Below are positions 11,703 to 23,950 of a DNA stretch of 64,000 bases, piece by piece. The notes beneath the pieces were generated by a model. The model worked only from the letters and a program-made list of their open reading frames with translations, had not been told where the DNA came from and made no database searches. Both the position numbers and the translations under genes were made by a program. The stretch is from Oenanthe sinensis (taxonomy: Eukaryota; Streptophyta; Magnoliopsida; Apiales; Apiaceae), in contig CM053813.1 of the NCBI GenBank assembly GCA_028671895.1, positions 42,875,501 through 42,939,500 of the forward strand. The letters run 5' to 3'. Positions within the stretch are counted from its first letter, which is position 1. Each line of letters begins with the position of its first letter.

Positions 11703-13234
11703 TTTTTATTTTATATTTATTTTCGTTATGTTATTATTTATTTAAATATTTCTTTTTATTTTGTTTTGTAGATACTTACGAAATTTAGGGAAGAAAGGGC
11801 TGACATGGAAAACTGGATTGCTGACATGAAAAGGTAAACAAATCATAAATAAATATGGATATTTGTTAGAAAAAATAATAATTTAGAATCCGGTTACGAA
11901 TCAAAAAATTCAAATTTTACTGTTATAATTATAGGGTTCATCGCTCACCTCTTGTATTTTAACAACTTTAAAATATAATAATGAATAAATCTTGACACAC
12001 GTACAAATACACTATCAACGTTATAGAATAGTACGTGACCCATTTATACTATCAACATTATAGAATAGTACGTGGCCCATTTATGTTGTCTTTGGTTCAT
12101 AAGGTTGTATGAGTTTGGTATTAGGAATTGGGTTAGGGTGATATGAAAATGAAATTTTATTATTGATATCACGTGTTTGGTTTAGTTCTGGAATGAAATT
12201 ATTTAATTTAAAATATTATTGAATTAATATTTAAATTAATTTAATTTATTATATAAAAAAATAAATATATTTTTTAATTGTTAGTAATGTTTGATTATAT
12301 ATATTAATAATTTTTTATTATTAATAATGTTAATTATCAACAATAAAATAATAATAATAAAGTTGATACTCATACTCTTCCCTCATACCCACCACCCCAC
12401 AAAAACCAGATCAGTCCGGATTCAGATCGAATTATAAAAAATTTGGATTTTTTTGAACCGGATCGGGCCGGGCTTTTGTCAAACAAAGGTCGGACCGGAC
12501 CGGACCAGATTTGGAAGGAAAATAGTTGGTTCGTTTTAGACCCGCGGATCGGATTTTTTTTTAATATTTAAATATTAATATTAAATATTAATATTGAGTG
12601 AAAAAATATAAAGTATTATACAAATTTATAAAATGTAAAATAATAAATAAAATACATTTATATAGTTATATATGAATATACGCAGAATGTAGTGTAAAAT
12701 AATGTTCTACTTGTTAAACATAATATTTATACTTGGAGAACAATGTGTATATTTGCAGAACAAATATATATTGTTAAATAAATACATTGAGTGAAAATAA
12801 ATATAAAATATTATACAAATCTATAATGTAAAATAATACGCGGAATACATTTACATAGTTATGAATATATAAATTAGTATTTATAATTATTTATGTGGTT
12901 TTATATTTAATTGTATACTGAATTTATGTGTGTATTAAAGGAAGAGTGATGAATGGAAAAGTAAATCTAAATCATCTATATTATTTCAATCTAACGGTTG
13001 TTATTCGGTCTCCGAGTCTCTAGTTAAAAGTGGGTCTCCAGTGTGTGTGTGTGTGTGTATATATTATTTAGCCCAAAACTTTATAGTAGTTCTATTTTAA
13101 GAGCTATCAAAGATGCTAAATATATTTTTTTTAATTTTTAATTGTACTCTAGACATGAGTCATCTTAAACAAAATGACACTTAATATTGTGTGATGTGTA
13201 AACATGTTAAGTAACAAAATAAGCATAGGAATTC
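11703..13234. other. Intergenic DNA with a 37-bp tandem duplication
   Basis: No gene is supported. An exon-like stretch (11772-11835, flanked by TTTTGTAG and GTAAAC) follows the DUF4220 gene but could not be tied to it. Two copies of a 37-bp block starting ACTATCAAC(G/A)TTATAGAA lie at about 12010-12085. A GT microsatellite sits near 13038-13058, and 12420-12540 holds GGACCGGACCGG-type simple repeats. Confidence 0.5.
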
Positions 13235-16200
13235 TGTAACGATCGGGAAAATTACGTGTATTTTATAATATTTAACTATGCTTTTATTATAATTTATTGT
13301 GTTTTAGATTATTTTTAATGCATTTATTTGTGTTAGGAATTTTATTAAATAGGAAAATTATCCGATATGTGTTATGTGACTTCTGATGTAGTTTAAAATA
13401 TTTTATTCTGTTTTACTGTAATTTTTGTTTAGTTAGAATAAGATTAATTCGATTTATAATTCTCGGACCCAGCCTTGCAGGAGACCAGAGACTTTGTTTT
13501 TGGTACCTTTACTTTTATGAAAATGGTAAAATCCTCAAAATGATTTTTTTTGTAACATTCATAATTTTTGGGGAATTTTGACATATATTGTATTTATTCG
13601 AAAATATATATTTTTATATTTTATCCCATAAAAATATATATATTTTTATTTTATCCCATAAAAATTATGAAAATAGTTTTGATCTATTAAAATTTTTAGT
13701 TATACTAACTAAAAATGGAAAGCACAGCTGATTGAATTGGGGATCATCAATCCGTTGAACACATTAGCGGTGTCTGATTCTAGAGTTCAAATAGCCAAAT
13801 CGAAGCTCTCCACAACAGCTACTCCATCTTGGTGTCCGTTTTTAGTTTGGGTAATCTGCTTAGCTAGGGTTCTTTGCTGCTTTGATTTATTCCATTAGTA
13901 GTAGGTGATTCTGATCTCTGTTTTAATCATATGAATAGTCGTTGTAAAGCTCATAGCATGCCCTATGTGATTATGCTGTTAATTTGGATCGAAAATCTTT
14001 TATACAGGAAGTCGTGACTTTCGGTTTTTAGTTGGATTTGTAGTTTTTTTTTCTATTTGTTAATTGTTTGGTTAGTTTGATTACATGAGTAGCTTCCTTG
14101 TTGATGTGCGAGCATGATTGTATTTTTTATTTGATTTTTCTGAGTATGATGTGAGTTCGTCGGATTCTTGGCTGGATTTAGAGTCGGTCACCGGAGAATG
14201 ATCTGTAGAGCTCCGTCCTTGATTGTTTTTACATAACTGAGTTGTACGGGTATTTCTAGTGATTATATCGTTGCTTGGTGATGTTATCTGTAGTTTTTGT
14301 TTAATCGTTGGTGTTCGATTTGTGCTCACTGGCTTTTGACCAGAGTTGAGTCGGTTGGCCGGAATCTGAGTTCTACAGCTCGGTTCTTAATTCGGTTGAC
14401 TTGATTGTGGGCCTGTTTGGGGTTACTTAAAATAAGTAATAAGTAACTTATTTTTATATAAAAAACTCATATTTATAGACCTTTTTTAAAGATAAATATT
14501 TATTATAAAAATTTAAGATTAAATTTTACCTTTTTTCTTAAAAAAATAAGCACTTATTTTAAAAAAAAGTAGACATCTACCTACTTATTTCCAGAAATAA
14601 GCTACTTATTTCTGGAAATAAATCCAGCCAAACGGGCACTGTGTTATGTGAGTATCTAGCAACATGTAGGTCTGCAAAATTTGATAAAATTCAGAGTCCT
14701 ATTGTAGATGTTATGACCTTGCCATTGATACTAGTTTTTGTAATTCTGGTATCCAGAAATTTCTGCTCTGTTTAGAGTAATTGTTTCGAAGGTTTTAATG
14801 ATCTGATTACTTGATGGTTAAAACATAAAAATCGGAGGGTTATGTTGCCACCAGATCTTTATATTGTTTCTTATAGGTGAATTACTATAGGTATCTCATG
14901 CTGTTTCTGAAAATGCTGCAGTGCCAACTTTAAAATTCTGCTGTAAATTGAAAAACTCATATTATGTAATGAATTTTGGATATGTCATAGAATTGATTGT
15001 GTAGCTTACTCAGAAAAAAGAAATTAATAAATTGAATAGATAGAACAGAAGTTATAGGCTCTGGAGTGGGGATGATTTCACAGGTCATGTTACAGAAGTG
15101 CCAACTTTAAATGAATGCTGGGAATTTTGTAGGACTGATTTGGCATTGAATTGTGGAAAGGTTATAGCCCAAATTATCTAGAATTCTCAGAAAAAGGAAT
15201 TAGTTAATTTGGACTTTATGGTAAAAAGTTATTCAATTTATATCAAACGTAACTCAGAAAATTCTGTTTCTCGGATTTTATGATGTAATAGAAGTCATAG
15301 TTTGTAAGCTTTAACGACTTGATTATTTGAAGGTCCAAGTACATTTTATAGATTTCTATATTATTTATATACTTGTAAATTGGTGATGAGCAGATCTGTA
15401 GAATTGGAAATATAACTGATTCATCAAGACTTATATGAATTATAGGAGTATGAATTGTTGAGCCTGTGTTTTATTTTTGTTCACGAATATGTATTTGTAT
15501 GCTGGTGTGTATAGCTAGTTTCCTGGTAGCAGCTTCATGGTTGGTTATAGTAGTTTTGTTAAGCTTGATTGTTGTTTGATTCAACGAAAAGTCTGACCGA
15601 CCATTGGATTAATTTGGAAACCTTGCTGCTGTTTTCGTTAAAAAGTACTGATGCTTGACTTGTCTGATTAAATGGTTTAGTCATGTGTGTTGGCTTGTTC
15701 TTCAACCTTTCGGTGACCTTTCGGTTAAAATGGGACTTTAATCTTTAAAATCTCTGACCTATACTCTTTAAAGTATTTTTAGAGTAAAAATCAATTTCAT
15801 CTTCTAAAATTAGTTTTATTTCAAAATTGATTTAGTTCAATTATTTTAATTTATTTAGATAATAATTTAATAATCTAAATTGATTGGTTAACTTATTTTA
15901 ATCAATTAATTTAATTAATTAAATATTATTTAAATATAATTAAAAATAATTGGAATTAATTATTTTGAGAAATAAAAATGATTTTTTTTTATTTAATAAT
16001 CTCTTTACCTGTTTTAAATGAAACCAATTTGTTTGAGACCCTAAAAATAATTCAGAAGTGACAAAAGTAGTTTGAGACTCCATAATTTATTTACAAACCC
16101 GGATTAATATTTTATAAAATAATTAGGGATCCAATAATTATCTAGAGGAGATAATAATGATCCACTTTGACTCAAATAATATTTTAGAGTCTACTTTTAA

Positions 16201-17517
16201 TTATTTGATTACTCTTTTATTTACGAGTCTTACCTGTTATATGATTTATGTGCCTATTCGCTTGCTAATTGATACTACTTGTTTAATTGTCATTTGATGA
16301 TCGTTATTAATTCAACGCATGGGTAGACATTAGAACTAAACTAGAACAGTTTATTTATAGATACGAGCGGAGTACTAGTTAAAAGGGCAGTGTAGTCGTC
16401 CCATTTCCAGCTTTTAGGACAGCTTCTATACCAGACAAGTATTTCCTCCTTGATCATCCTAAACACTTGTGTTTTACTATTTCGATTATTCATGTCATGA
16501 TAAATAGTTATTGTTCAGAACTATTTATGATTCCTGTATTATTCTGTGCATCAGAGATACTTGTTATTCGTACTCTGAATATTGGAAGTTGATTATAATA
16601 AACTTATCATATCCAGCGAATTATTGTATAAATAACGAGGATATGGTCTGTAGTTGAAACTAAGCATACCTTATTTACTTGGGTTTGCTCTATTGGATTG
16701 GAATTCTAGCGTAAGAGGCTCTGAAATAATAGTCCAGCATTTGAGGAGGATGTGGTAAGCTAACATTACTTGCTTATTTGGTCCCCATTATAAAGAATTC
16801 TTGTTATAACTATGGGTATAGAAATGTACCGATAGGTTATAAAGAGGTCCTATTGCTTTTGAACTGATCAGGTGGCAATAATGTTTATATGTTTACCCAA
16901 TCTATATTGCCAGCATGACTATTATATATTGTGATTCCGCGGATGATTCATTTCTATGACATACTGCCTTGTTCTCAACTTTGATATAAACTGTGATTTA
17001 TTTACTGTTCGGTTTTCAATATAAACTTATTTACAATTCTGTTATTTATTCTGGTATTTCAGTTTTATTTTTAATGCTTTATATATACTTGTTGAGCACT
17101 TCTTTGGCTCACTCTTGCTCTCTATTAAATCTTGCCAGATTTCGACTAGGACTCCCAACAGTAGCTCTAGCGGCCGTAGAGAGCCTCAGATGTTAGGGCG
17201 GCTCGCTTCTCGGGCTTCTCAGGCTTCCCAAGTATCTAGTTGTTTACCGTTTAACTGTTGTTAGAATTTGTAATAAAACTGGATCTAGACTTAAAACTTA
17301 TCTAAACTTATGGATTTGAGTTTTGGATTTAGTGTGTGGTTTTTATAAGATGGTTTGGTTTACTTTTAGTTTTCAGCTGCTTGATTTCATACTATAACCT
17401 GTTTGCGATTCTTGGTTGTTGGTGGGGTCAGTGCGCCTCTGGTTTATATTATTTTATTATTGTTGGTTGTTGGTTGGTGACCTCCAATTCTAGACCCCGG
17501 ATTTGGAGGGCGTTACA
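13235..17517. mobile_element. Probable solo LTR of a Ty3/gypsy-type retrotransposon, 4.28 kb
   Basis: The segment starts TGTAACGATCGGG and ends GGAGGGCGTTACA, so it has TG..CA ends inside a short inverted repeat TGTAAC/GTTACA. It is flanked on both sides by the 5-bp direct repeat AATTC (13230-13234 and 17518-17522). I found no second copy of either terminus inside it, no primer-binding site and no gag/pol frame, which fits one long LTR left after recombination; a large non-autonomous derivative is the alternative. LTRs of 4 kb or more occur in some plant gypsy lineages. A hAT-like MITE is nested at 14409-14638. Confidence 0.7.
14409..14638. mobile_element. hAT-like MITE, copy 1
   Basis: Ends are GGCCTGTTTGG and CCAAACGGGC, with inner inverted blocks around AAGTAATAAGTAACTTATTT and CTACTTATTTCTGG. 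The interior is A/T-rich and non-coding. Related copies lie at 33782 and 60195. It is nested inside the long LTR, so it inserted later than that element. Confidence 0.6.
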
Positions 17518-17522
17518 AATTC

Positions 17523-18577
17523 TTTTTAAAATTCTTAAAAGTGAATGATGTTTCTTGGATGGGCCTTTTTAATGAATTGTTAAATATATTGATATCTTTT
17601 AATTTTAATGTTAAGAATATAAGAGGCCAATGTTATGATAACGGTTCATATATGTAAGGTAAAAGTTAAGGTATTTAAAGCATGTCTAACGCTGAACTAC
17701 TATTAGGTATAATATCTATGTGTCAGTGTATTATAACTAATATGTAAAATACTGATCACTCCAAAAGTTACTCCTGTTAGGTATAATTTTAGATAACGGG
17801 GATGCACGCAACATATGTGGAGTCTACTGCCATCATCTAAATCAATCCACGTCAATTCCCACTCAAAATATATCCTAACCCTAATCTTAATCTTAGCATA
17901 AATCCTATTTTAAATTTTATTATTTATTTATTACATATAACATACTATCTTTATTCATTTTTTTAATAATTTAATTTAAAATATATAAGTTACGTATTAA
18001 ATATATAATATTATAATATTCAATATATATATATATTCATTATTATTATATGTATCGATGTACTATTTTTATTTTTATTTATAAAGTATTAATTTTATGT
18101 AATATTAAGTGTAAAATATTATTTTATTGCTAACTAAATTTATAAAAATTCTAATATTGTAATATAATAAAATATGTTTTATAATATATGTAATTAATGT
18201 TTGTTAATTTATTTTTACCATGTTTAAATATGTTATTATATTTTCAATTGTAATAATTATTATTTTTGTTTTATAATATTTACATAAATATAAAAATATT
18301 ATAATATTATCATTAAATATCTTTTTGCTAAATATATTTTATTTTAACTTGTATTGAATAAAATTAAATAAATTTATTTTAATTGTATATTTAAAAATAA
18401 TAATAAAATAATATTTTTAATATAACTAATGATTATACCTAATGCGACCGAAGCATAACTCCTTACGGAATCCAAAATTTTTACATAATCATATTTTAGC
18501 TAACAGGTTTAGCTCTTCTCCCTTTGGAGATGCTCTTAGAAACTATTACTTGATAACGGCTTTTTAAAAAAAATTGG
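17523..18577. other. AT-rich intergenic DNA
   Basis: The stretch 17880-18430 is extremely A/T-rich and free of long frames. No gene, RNA or bounded element was recognised. Confidence 0.5.
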
Positions 18578-18767
18578 GGCTCATTTAGGCTGTCAAAAAA
18601 ATTCGAAATATCTGATATCTGTTCGAAATATTTAATTTGTATCTGATTCGAAATAAAACGAATATTATCTGTATTCAAAATAATGTGAATATTATTCGTA
18701 TTAGAATCCGACAATTTCAGATACGAATATGGATATGGACATATCTGTATCCTATAATATTCGAATC

Positions 18768-18769
<2 letters not shown>

Positions 18770-18826
<57 letters not shown>
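18770..18826. repeat. (AT)n microsatellite, left block
   Basis: An uninterrupted AT dinucleotide run of about 57 bp. Together with the TA run at 19506-19548 it was probably one microsatellite that the element at 18828-19505 split. Confidence 0.9.
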
Positions 18827-18827
<1 letters not shown>

Positions 18828-18831
<4 letters not shown>

Positions 18832-19501
18832 CCTGCTCAAATAGAAAATAACTTAGAATAGAAAATAGAAAATAAGATCTACACCACATATTCAATCTAA
18901 TCTAATGGTAAGGGGGTGCATCCACACACAAATCAAATACACCCTCATACACCCAATCCCACATAATCCCTCCGTTTTTAATTTGATTTTTCCCGTTAAT
19001 TAGTGAAGTTTTTTTCAAATCTAACTTCACCACATTTTTCTCCATCTCCCAACGATCAGTTTGCATACCATATGTGATATATTCCGGTGACTTTTATTTT
19101 TTCAACGATTTCCATTATTTTTTGTGAACCCAGGATATATAATTTAGTGATTTCTGTAATACAAATTAGTGATTTCTATAATACAAATTAGTGGTTTCTG
19201 TAATATAATTTAGTGATTGAAGTTTGAATCTGATAAGTGACGAATTTATTTTAATTATAAATTATATTTGCCGAAATATAGCATATATGGTATGAAAACT
19301 GATCGTTGGGAGATGAAAAAAAATGTGATGAAGTTAGATTTGAAAAAAACTTTGCCAATTGACGGGAAAAATCAAATTAAAAACAGAGGAGAATAGATGG
19401 GATTGTGTGTGTGAGGGTGTATATAATTTGTGTGTGGGTGCGGCAGGTATAATGATAAAGGTTTTCTATTTCTCATTTAAGCTATTTTCTATTTGAGCAG
19501 G

Positions 19502-19505
<4 letters not shown>
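18828..19505. mobile_element. Long-inverted-repeat element inserted in a TA microsatellite, 678 bp
   Basis: It starts GGGTCCTGCTCAAATAGAAA and ends with the reverse complement (CTATTTGAGCAGGACCC). The inverted repeats extend far inwards: AAATCTAACTTCACCACATT pairs with the GTGATGAAGTTAGATTTG block, and CCATCTCCCAACGATCAG with CTGATCGTTGGGAGATG. The whole element could therefore fold into one long hairpin. Both sides are pure TA repeats, so the target duplication (likely TA) cannot be read. It has no coding capacity. Confidence 0.8.

Positions 19506-19548
<43 letters not shown>
19506..19548. repeat. (TA)n microsatellite, right block
   Basis: About 43 bp of TA repeats continuing the microsatellite that is interrupted by the inverted-repeat element. 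Confidence 0.9.
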
Positions 19549-19551
<3 letters not shown>

Positions 19552-19928
19552 AAAAATATATAATATAAATATATATTTTCTAATGTTCAATTTATAATAT
19601 ATACATATATATTTATTTATTTTTTAAATAATATATTTATAATAAGATGTATATAATTATTATACATATATATCACATAAATTAAGTATTTTAAAAATAT
19701 AATAAAAATTATTATTCATATATTTTAAAAAAAACATAAAATTGAATTCGGATTCGGATATTATCCTGATCTGGATATTATCCGTCTGAATTCGGATTCA
19801 GATATATTTTTTTAGGATATTTCAAATTCGGATTCGGATACAGATTTAGATTTTCATATTTGGATTCGAATTCGGATGTAATCAGATCCGTATCACAATT
19901 ATCCCTTTGAAAGCCCTAGGCTCATTTA

Positions 19929-20710
19929 ACATTTTCGTTCGGCTACATCTGATAATTGAAGAACAGCACTGGTTCTGATTTGTAGTATACTGATACACTT
20001 TTAGGAAGACGTACAAAAGCAAAGAAATTTGATGAGGAGTTTGATTTGGGTGCAGAGAGTTTTCACGAGGAGGGTAAGGAGTTGTATGATTCAGCGTCAT
20101 TAACAGGTCCCTAGAAAAAAATTCAATTATTGAATGATCTTATGGTTCCAGAATTTGCTGTGTTGGTGAAAAATCTTAGAACAACTTCGGGTGAAATTCT
20201 TGAGACCCTTTCAGAGATTAGGGATGTTTTCAGATGAATCATTGGTTGCAGCCTAGGTTTTATACAGGTTAGCGCTTGTTGCAGGGAGGAAAACTGGTCA
20301 GGTTTTTTGTCTTGATTTTGCTTCTCATTTACGTATGTTTAAGTATTTGATTAAAGATACTTTTGATTAAAGATACTTTCCATCGGGTCAAACTGGTCGA
20401 TCTAACATTCTTGTCATCATTCGCAACTATAATAGTACAAACGAGACTAAAATAATTAAAGTGACCAAATTGATACTAGTCTCTCACTTTAATAAACACT
20501 TTGAGATTTAATCCCATAAAAAATTATACTAAATTTGGTGTAATTTTTAAAGTTTCTTACAATTCCAACATTATTTTTATACTCATTACTTTTGTACTTG
20601 AACAATAATATAATATTTAAACTTCGGTGTGAATGGGTTGGAATAAATTTTAAATATAGTGTAACTTTTACATACTATTCTGGTGTGATTTTGTAATGCG
20701 TCGGAGCTGC
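19929..20710. other. Intergenic DNA with an unidentified gene-like fragment
   Basis: Between 19990 and 20240 one frame reads with codon-like composition (FDEEFDLGAESFHEEGKEL, and after a stop VPEFAVLVKNLRTTSGEILE). It looks like a decayed coding fragment, but I do not recognise the protein. The rest is A/T-rich and featureless. Confidence 0.35.
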
Positions 20711-20852
20711 TCTTTGTGATGCCACATCACCCGAATTGGCCGCAACACATTCCATTTGGGTACAACGCATTCCCAGCTTGTTTTCAACATTTCCCTGCAG
20801 AATTTGCCAAAGACAAAGCTAAAATGCAGATCGTCACTATCCAGAATATCAT
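20711..20852 (-). pseudogene. Class I chitinase fragment (signal peptide and hevein domain)
   Basis: From an ATG at 20852 the translation MIFWIVTICILALSLA copies the signal peptide of the intact chitinase at 23330, followed by a hevein-like stretch (KQAGNALYPNGMCC). Two in-frame TGA codons interrupt it, one beside the first hevein Cys and one where the hevein Trp codon TGG became TGA, and one hevein Cys is Tyr. Homology stops near 20711 and no GH19 domain follows. Sequence upstream of its ATG also resembles the intact gene's promoter, so it is a duplicated, truncated copy. Confidence 0.88.
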
Positions 20853-22153
20853 CTTATGCTTCTTTAAGCTATTTAGTTACCGATATATGAATGTATGACA
20901 CACACAGTCATATATATAGGCTAAAGCTGTACTGATAATGATATATCTAATCTTGAATACAATTTGATGGATGTCTTTACTTTTCTAGGAATTTTGGCGA
21001 AACAGATCGAGACTTTTCAAAATATGCATATGCAAGGGTTCGAAGAGAAAGACTAAGAAGATGGAACCCTCATCCTCAACGACCAGACCAACCGGTGGCG
21101 GACTCGGAGGAAAAATTGGGGACACCACCATATAAATTATGATATAATATAAATAATTAATATAATATGATATTATTAAAATATAAATAAATTATACGTG
21201 TATATTTTTACTGATGTTTTCTTTTTCTAAAATATTATTTCATTTTTATTAGTAATATTGATATGTGTTTCTTTTTTTTCCTTCCGTTACTAGTTATTTT
21301 CATTCTTTTTTCTTATTTTGATAAATTTTGTGGGGGCATTTATAGTTTTTGAATGGGAACATTATAACCATGATCTCATAATTTAACTAGTAACCTCAAA
21401 ATTGGGCGGAGACCTCCCCATTACTTTATTTGCACGTCCGCCCCCCGAGACCAACTTTGCTAGACAATATTTATGTTTATTTTAGTAATATAAGGTACTT
21501 GTTGAAAATTCGGGGTCCAGGCACGGACCCCCCCGGATCCGTCTCTCTCAGCAGCAGTAGCGGAACCAGGACTCAATAGTAGGGGGAAATTTTTACGGCT
21601 TATATTAAATTATTCGTCATTCATCATATTTGTACGGTCAGAAACACTATTCGGCAATAATATTTGATCAATCGCAATAATAAAATTCAGTTAACTCAAG
21701 TAACAGATTTGTTTGATAAAATTGTGCAATTCAAATATAAATAAAAATTATATAATCAAAACTCAAAATCATAAAATATTTGTGGTTTGTTTTAGAAATT
21801 AGATTACATAATTAGTTGTTATGTATATGTGCATGCATGATGACATGATCTTTAAGGAGGTTAAAGCCTAGCATGTAGAGTTGCAATCCATTGAGTAAGA
21901 ACTAAATTATCGTGTGATTATCCATTTAAATCAAAGCTTTATTCGACAAGCCTGATATATATATGTTGTAGGACCTGATCATGCAGGCATGCAGCTATCT
22001 GAGATAATGCTCATTTCTTATGTTTTATTTTATAATCCCGGTTACAATTTATTCATGCTTAATTTACTAGCTAGATCAATTATGTAACACTGTTTGGGCA
22101 ACCCAATACATTATTTGTACCAGTTGATCTAGCTTACTTAAGAATAAAATGGA
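20853..22153. other. Upstream DNA of the chitinase pseudogene, 3' flank of the intact gene
   Basis: The part near 20880-20990 and the block at 21830-21900 (ATGATCTTTAAGGAGG, CTAGCATGTAGAG) repeat the promoter and far-upstream DNA of the intact chitinase (23340-23480 and 23685-23735), which shows the duplication. The intervening 21000-21800 contains no supportable gene. Confidence 0.5.
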
Positions 22154-23330
22154 TCAAGCAAAAGGCCTTTGATTGTTGCAATCGAGATTATTCCCGTACC
22201 CAACTCCGAGGATATCACAGTACCTTTTGTAAAAACCAATTCTATCCTGCACTCTACTATCAGTTCCTCTGTTGCACTCGAGTCCACCATTTATAATATT
22301 GGTGATCACACCAAAGCCAGGGACACGATTTGCTGCTTTATCCGCAGCAGAAGGAGACCATCTTCCGGTGATCACATCGTGGCTTGATGGCTTGTTACTT
22401 TGTGGAGTCATCCAAAACCATACTGCTGTCTTGAATGATATGGTTGCATCTGTAGCTACTAGATCAGGATTATTTATAAGGTCCACGTTGATTGCTCTTC
22501 CAGCTTGCCCATAGTTGTAGTTACTGATTAGTCCAAAACAAAGTTCGATTATTAGAATACAACTAAATTATTTTATTAGGATTGATTAATAATTAATGGA
22601 AGCTGATGAACTTACTGAGTGAGTTGGATCGGTCCTCTACCGTAGTATTGTTTGCCAGAAGCACAAGGCCAGTCCGGGGAAGTACAAAATGTACCCGGAT
22701 TGTTTCTCTCCGCTATAAAGCAATACCCCCATGCATATGGACCATCTGGTGCACTTGCCCATCCACCTGAAACACCATTATGACCATCTTTTATATGCTA
22801 TATATTGAATTGATCATCGAGATAACTAATAGTATATGCATTTATATATTCACGTTGCATCATGCATGTATGCCTGTATGCAGAAAGTGTGTTAAAAACT
22901 TAAAAATTATATTACCTGTAGTTTCATGAGATGTTTGAGCCAAGAAAGCTGCAAGTTCTTGTTTACGCTGGTCAGTGTTGCCAGTAGTACCAAAACCATT
23001 GAAAGATTTTGCGGCGTTTATAAAAGCACTGTATGTGTAGAAACCATTACTCTTACAGGCTCCGTCATTTCGATGTTTAAGCATTTGATTAAAGACAGAT
23101 TCAGTAATAATGGAGCTAACATCCCCACTTCCACCACTAGGGGCAGGTGTTGAACCACCGCACTGGCTCTGGCAATTAGTGCAGTACTCGGCTGTGGTTC
23201 CACACCACCCGAATTGGCTGCAGCACATTCTATTTGGGCATAAAGCATTCCCAGCTTGTTTTCCACATTGTTCTGCAGAAATTGCCAGAGACAAAGCCAA
23301 AATGCAGATTGTCACTATCCAGAACCTCAT
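22154..23330 (-). CDS. Class I chitinase (GH19) with hevein domain
   Basis: Three exons: 23330..22916, 22766..22616 and 22523..22154; 936 nt, 311 residues. The order is signal peptide (about 1-19, ending AISA), hevein chitin-binding domain (20-59, eight Cys, SQFGWCG), a short Ser/Gly/Pro linker, then the GH19 domain. The two catalytic Glu sit 22 residues apart: Glu136 in HETTGGW, split by intron 1, and Glu158 in CFIAERNN. The enzyme hydrolyses chitin of fungal walls. Two Cys common in tobacco-type class I enzymes are both absent (YNYGQAGRA and PSSHDV), as in barley-type enzymes, so a whole disulfide may be missing rather than one partner. The end, LDCNNQRPFA, lacks a vacuolar extension, which suggests secretion to the apoplast. 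The two-intron layout is normal for the class. A TATA-like TATATAAA and a G-box CACGTG lie about 50-65 bp upstream of the ATG. Confidence 0.95.
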
Positions 23331-23372
23331 TTTTTTGCTTCCTTACACTATTGAATTATCGATATATGACAG

Positions 23373-23395
23373 TATGCCACACGTGCATTTATATA
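23373..23395 (-). promoter_or_regulatory. Chitinase core promoter: TATA box beside a CACGTG G-box
   Basis: On the minus strand TATATAAA is followed within a few bases by GCACGTGTGG. Spacing of about 55 bp to the ATG gives a short 5' leader. G-boxes are bound by bZIP/bHLH factors and are common in stress- and jasmonate-responsive genes; that reading is inference. Confidence 0.5.
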
Positions 23396-23779
23396 GGCTA
23401 AAACTTAACTAACAATGACATATATATTTGACGTCATGCATAAGCTAGTCAAGCTGTTTGATGGATATTTTTGAGTTTTCAAGCGATATGAGGGAAGAAG
23501 AGGAAGACTTTCAGTCAGCAGCCCCACTCTCACTTATTTTTCTTTAATTGTGTTACATGTGATCTCATCATATATCTGCTATTTCAATTCAATTTTGATG
23601 GCTGCCTCGTAGATTATTTTTTACGATTTTTTAGAGAATAAACTATAAAGGGACAACAAGAGACTTGTCTTCATGAACAATATGCATGATGACTTGTTCT
23701 TTAAGGAGACTAAAGACCAGCATGTAGAGGAGGTATACTAATCAAAGTGTCTCTTGATGAGCTTAATAGATATCGGATG

Positions 23780-23950
23780 ACCTGCGGCAACCATTTGAGA
23801 TGAGGCTTATGTACGTTGTATAAATTATGATCACAGCCTGATATATATGTCTCGTGTCACGTGTGACCTGGTGCAACCATTTGAGATAATGCTTATGCAT
23901 GTCGTAATAATTGCAGTCACCTGGTGCAACCATTTGAGATAATGTTATGA
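23780..23950. repeat. Short direct repeats upstream of the chitinase
   Basis: The block GGTGCAACCATTTGAGATAA recurs at about 23868 and 23920, with a diverged first copy (GCGGCAACCATTTGAGATGA) near 23785. Spacing is irregular (about 85 and 50 bp). Confidence 0.7.

Larger units (their letters stand above)
18586..19918. mobile_element. hAT-like element with 8-bp target duplication, carrying a nested element
   Basis: The direct repeat GGCTCATT (18578-18585 and 19919-19926) flanks termini TAGGCTGTCAA and, in reverse, TAGGGCTTTCAA. An 8-bp duplication and TAGGG-type ends point to the hAT superfamily. The interior is low-complexity, built from variants of TTCGGATTCGGATA on the right and ATCTGTTCGAAATAT on the left. 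Its centre became a long TA microsatellite that now holds another inverted-repeat element (18828-19505). No transposase is present. Confidence 0.6.

Noticed and set aside
14081..14329. Minus-strand frame rich in Ser/Thr/Asn
   Set aside because: It lies inside the long LTR, starts without context and has no recognisable domain.
18496..18840. Open frames with long Ile-Tyr repeats
   Set aside because: They are translations of the TA microsatellite.
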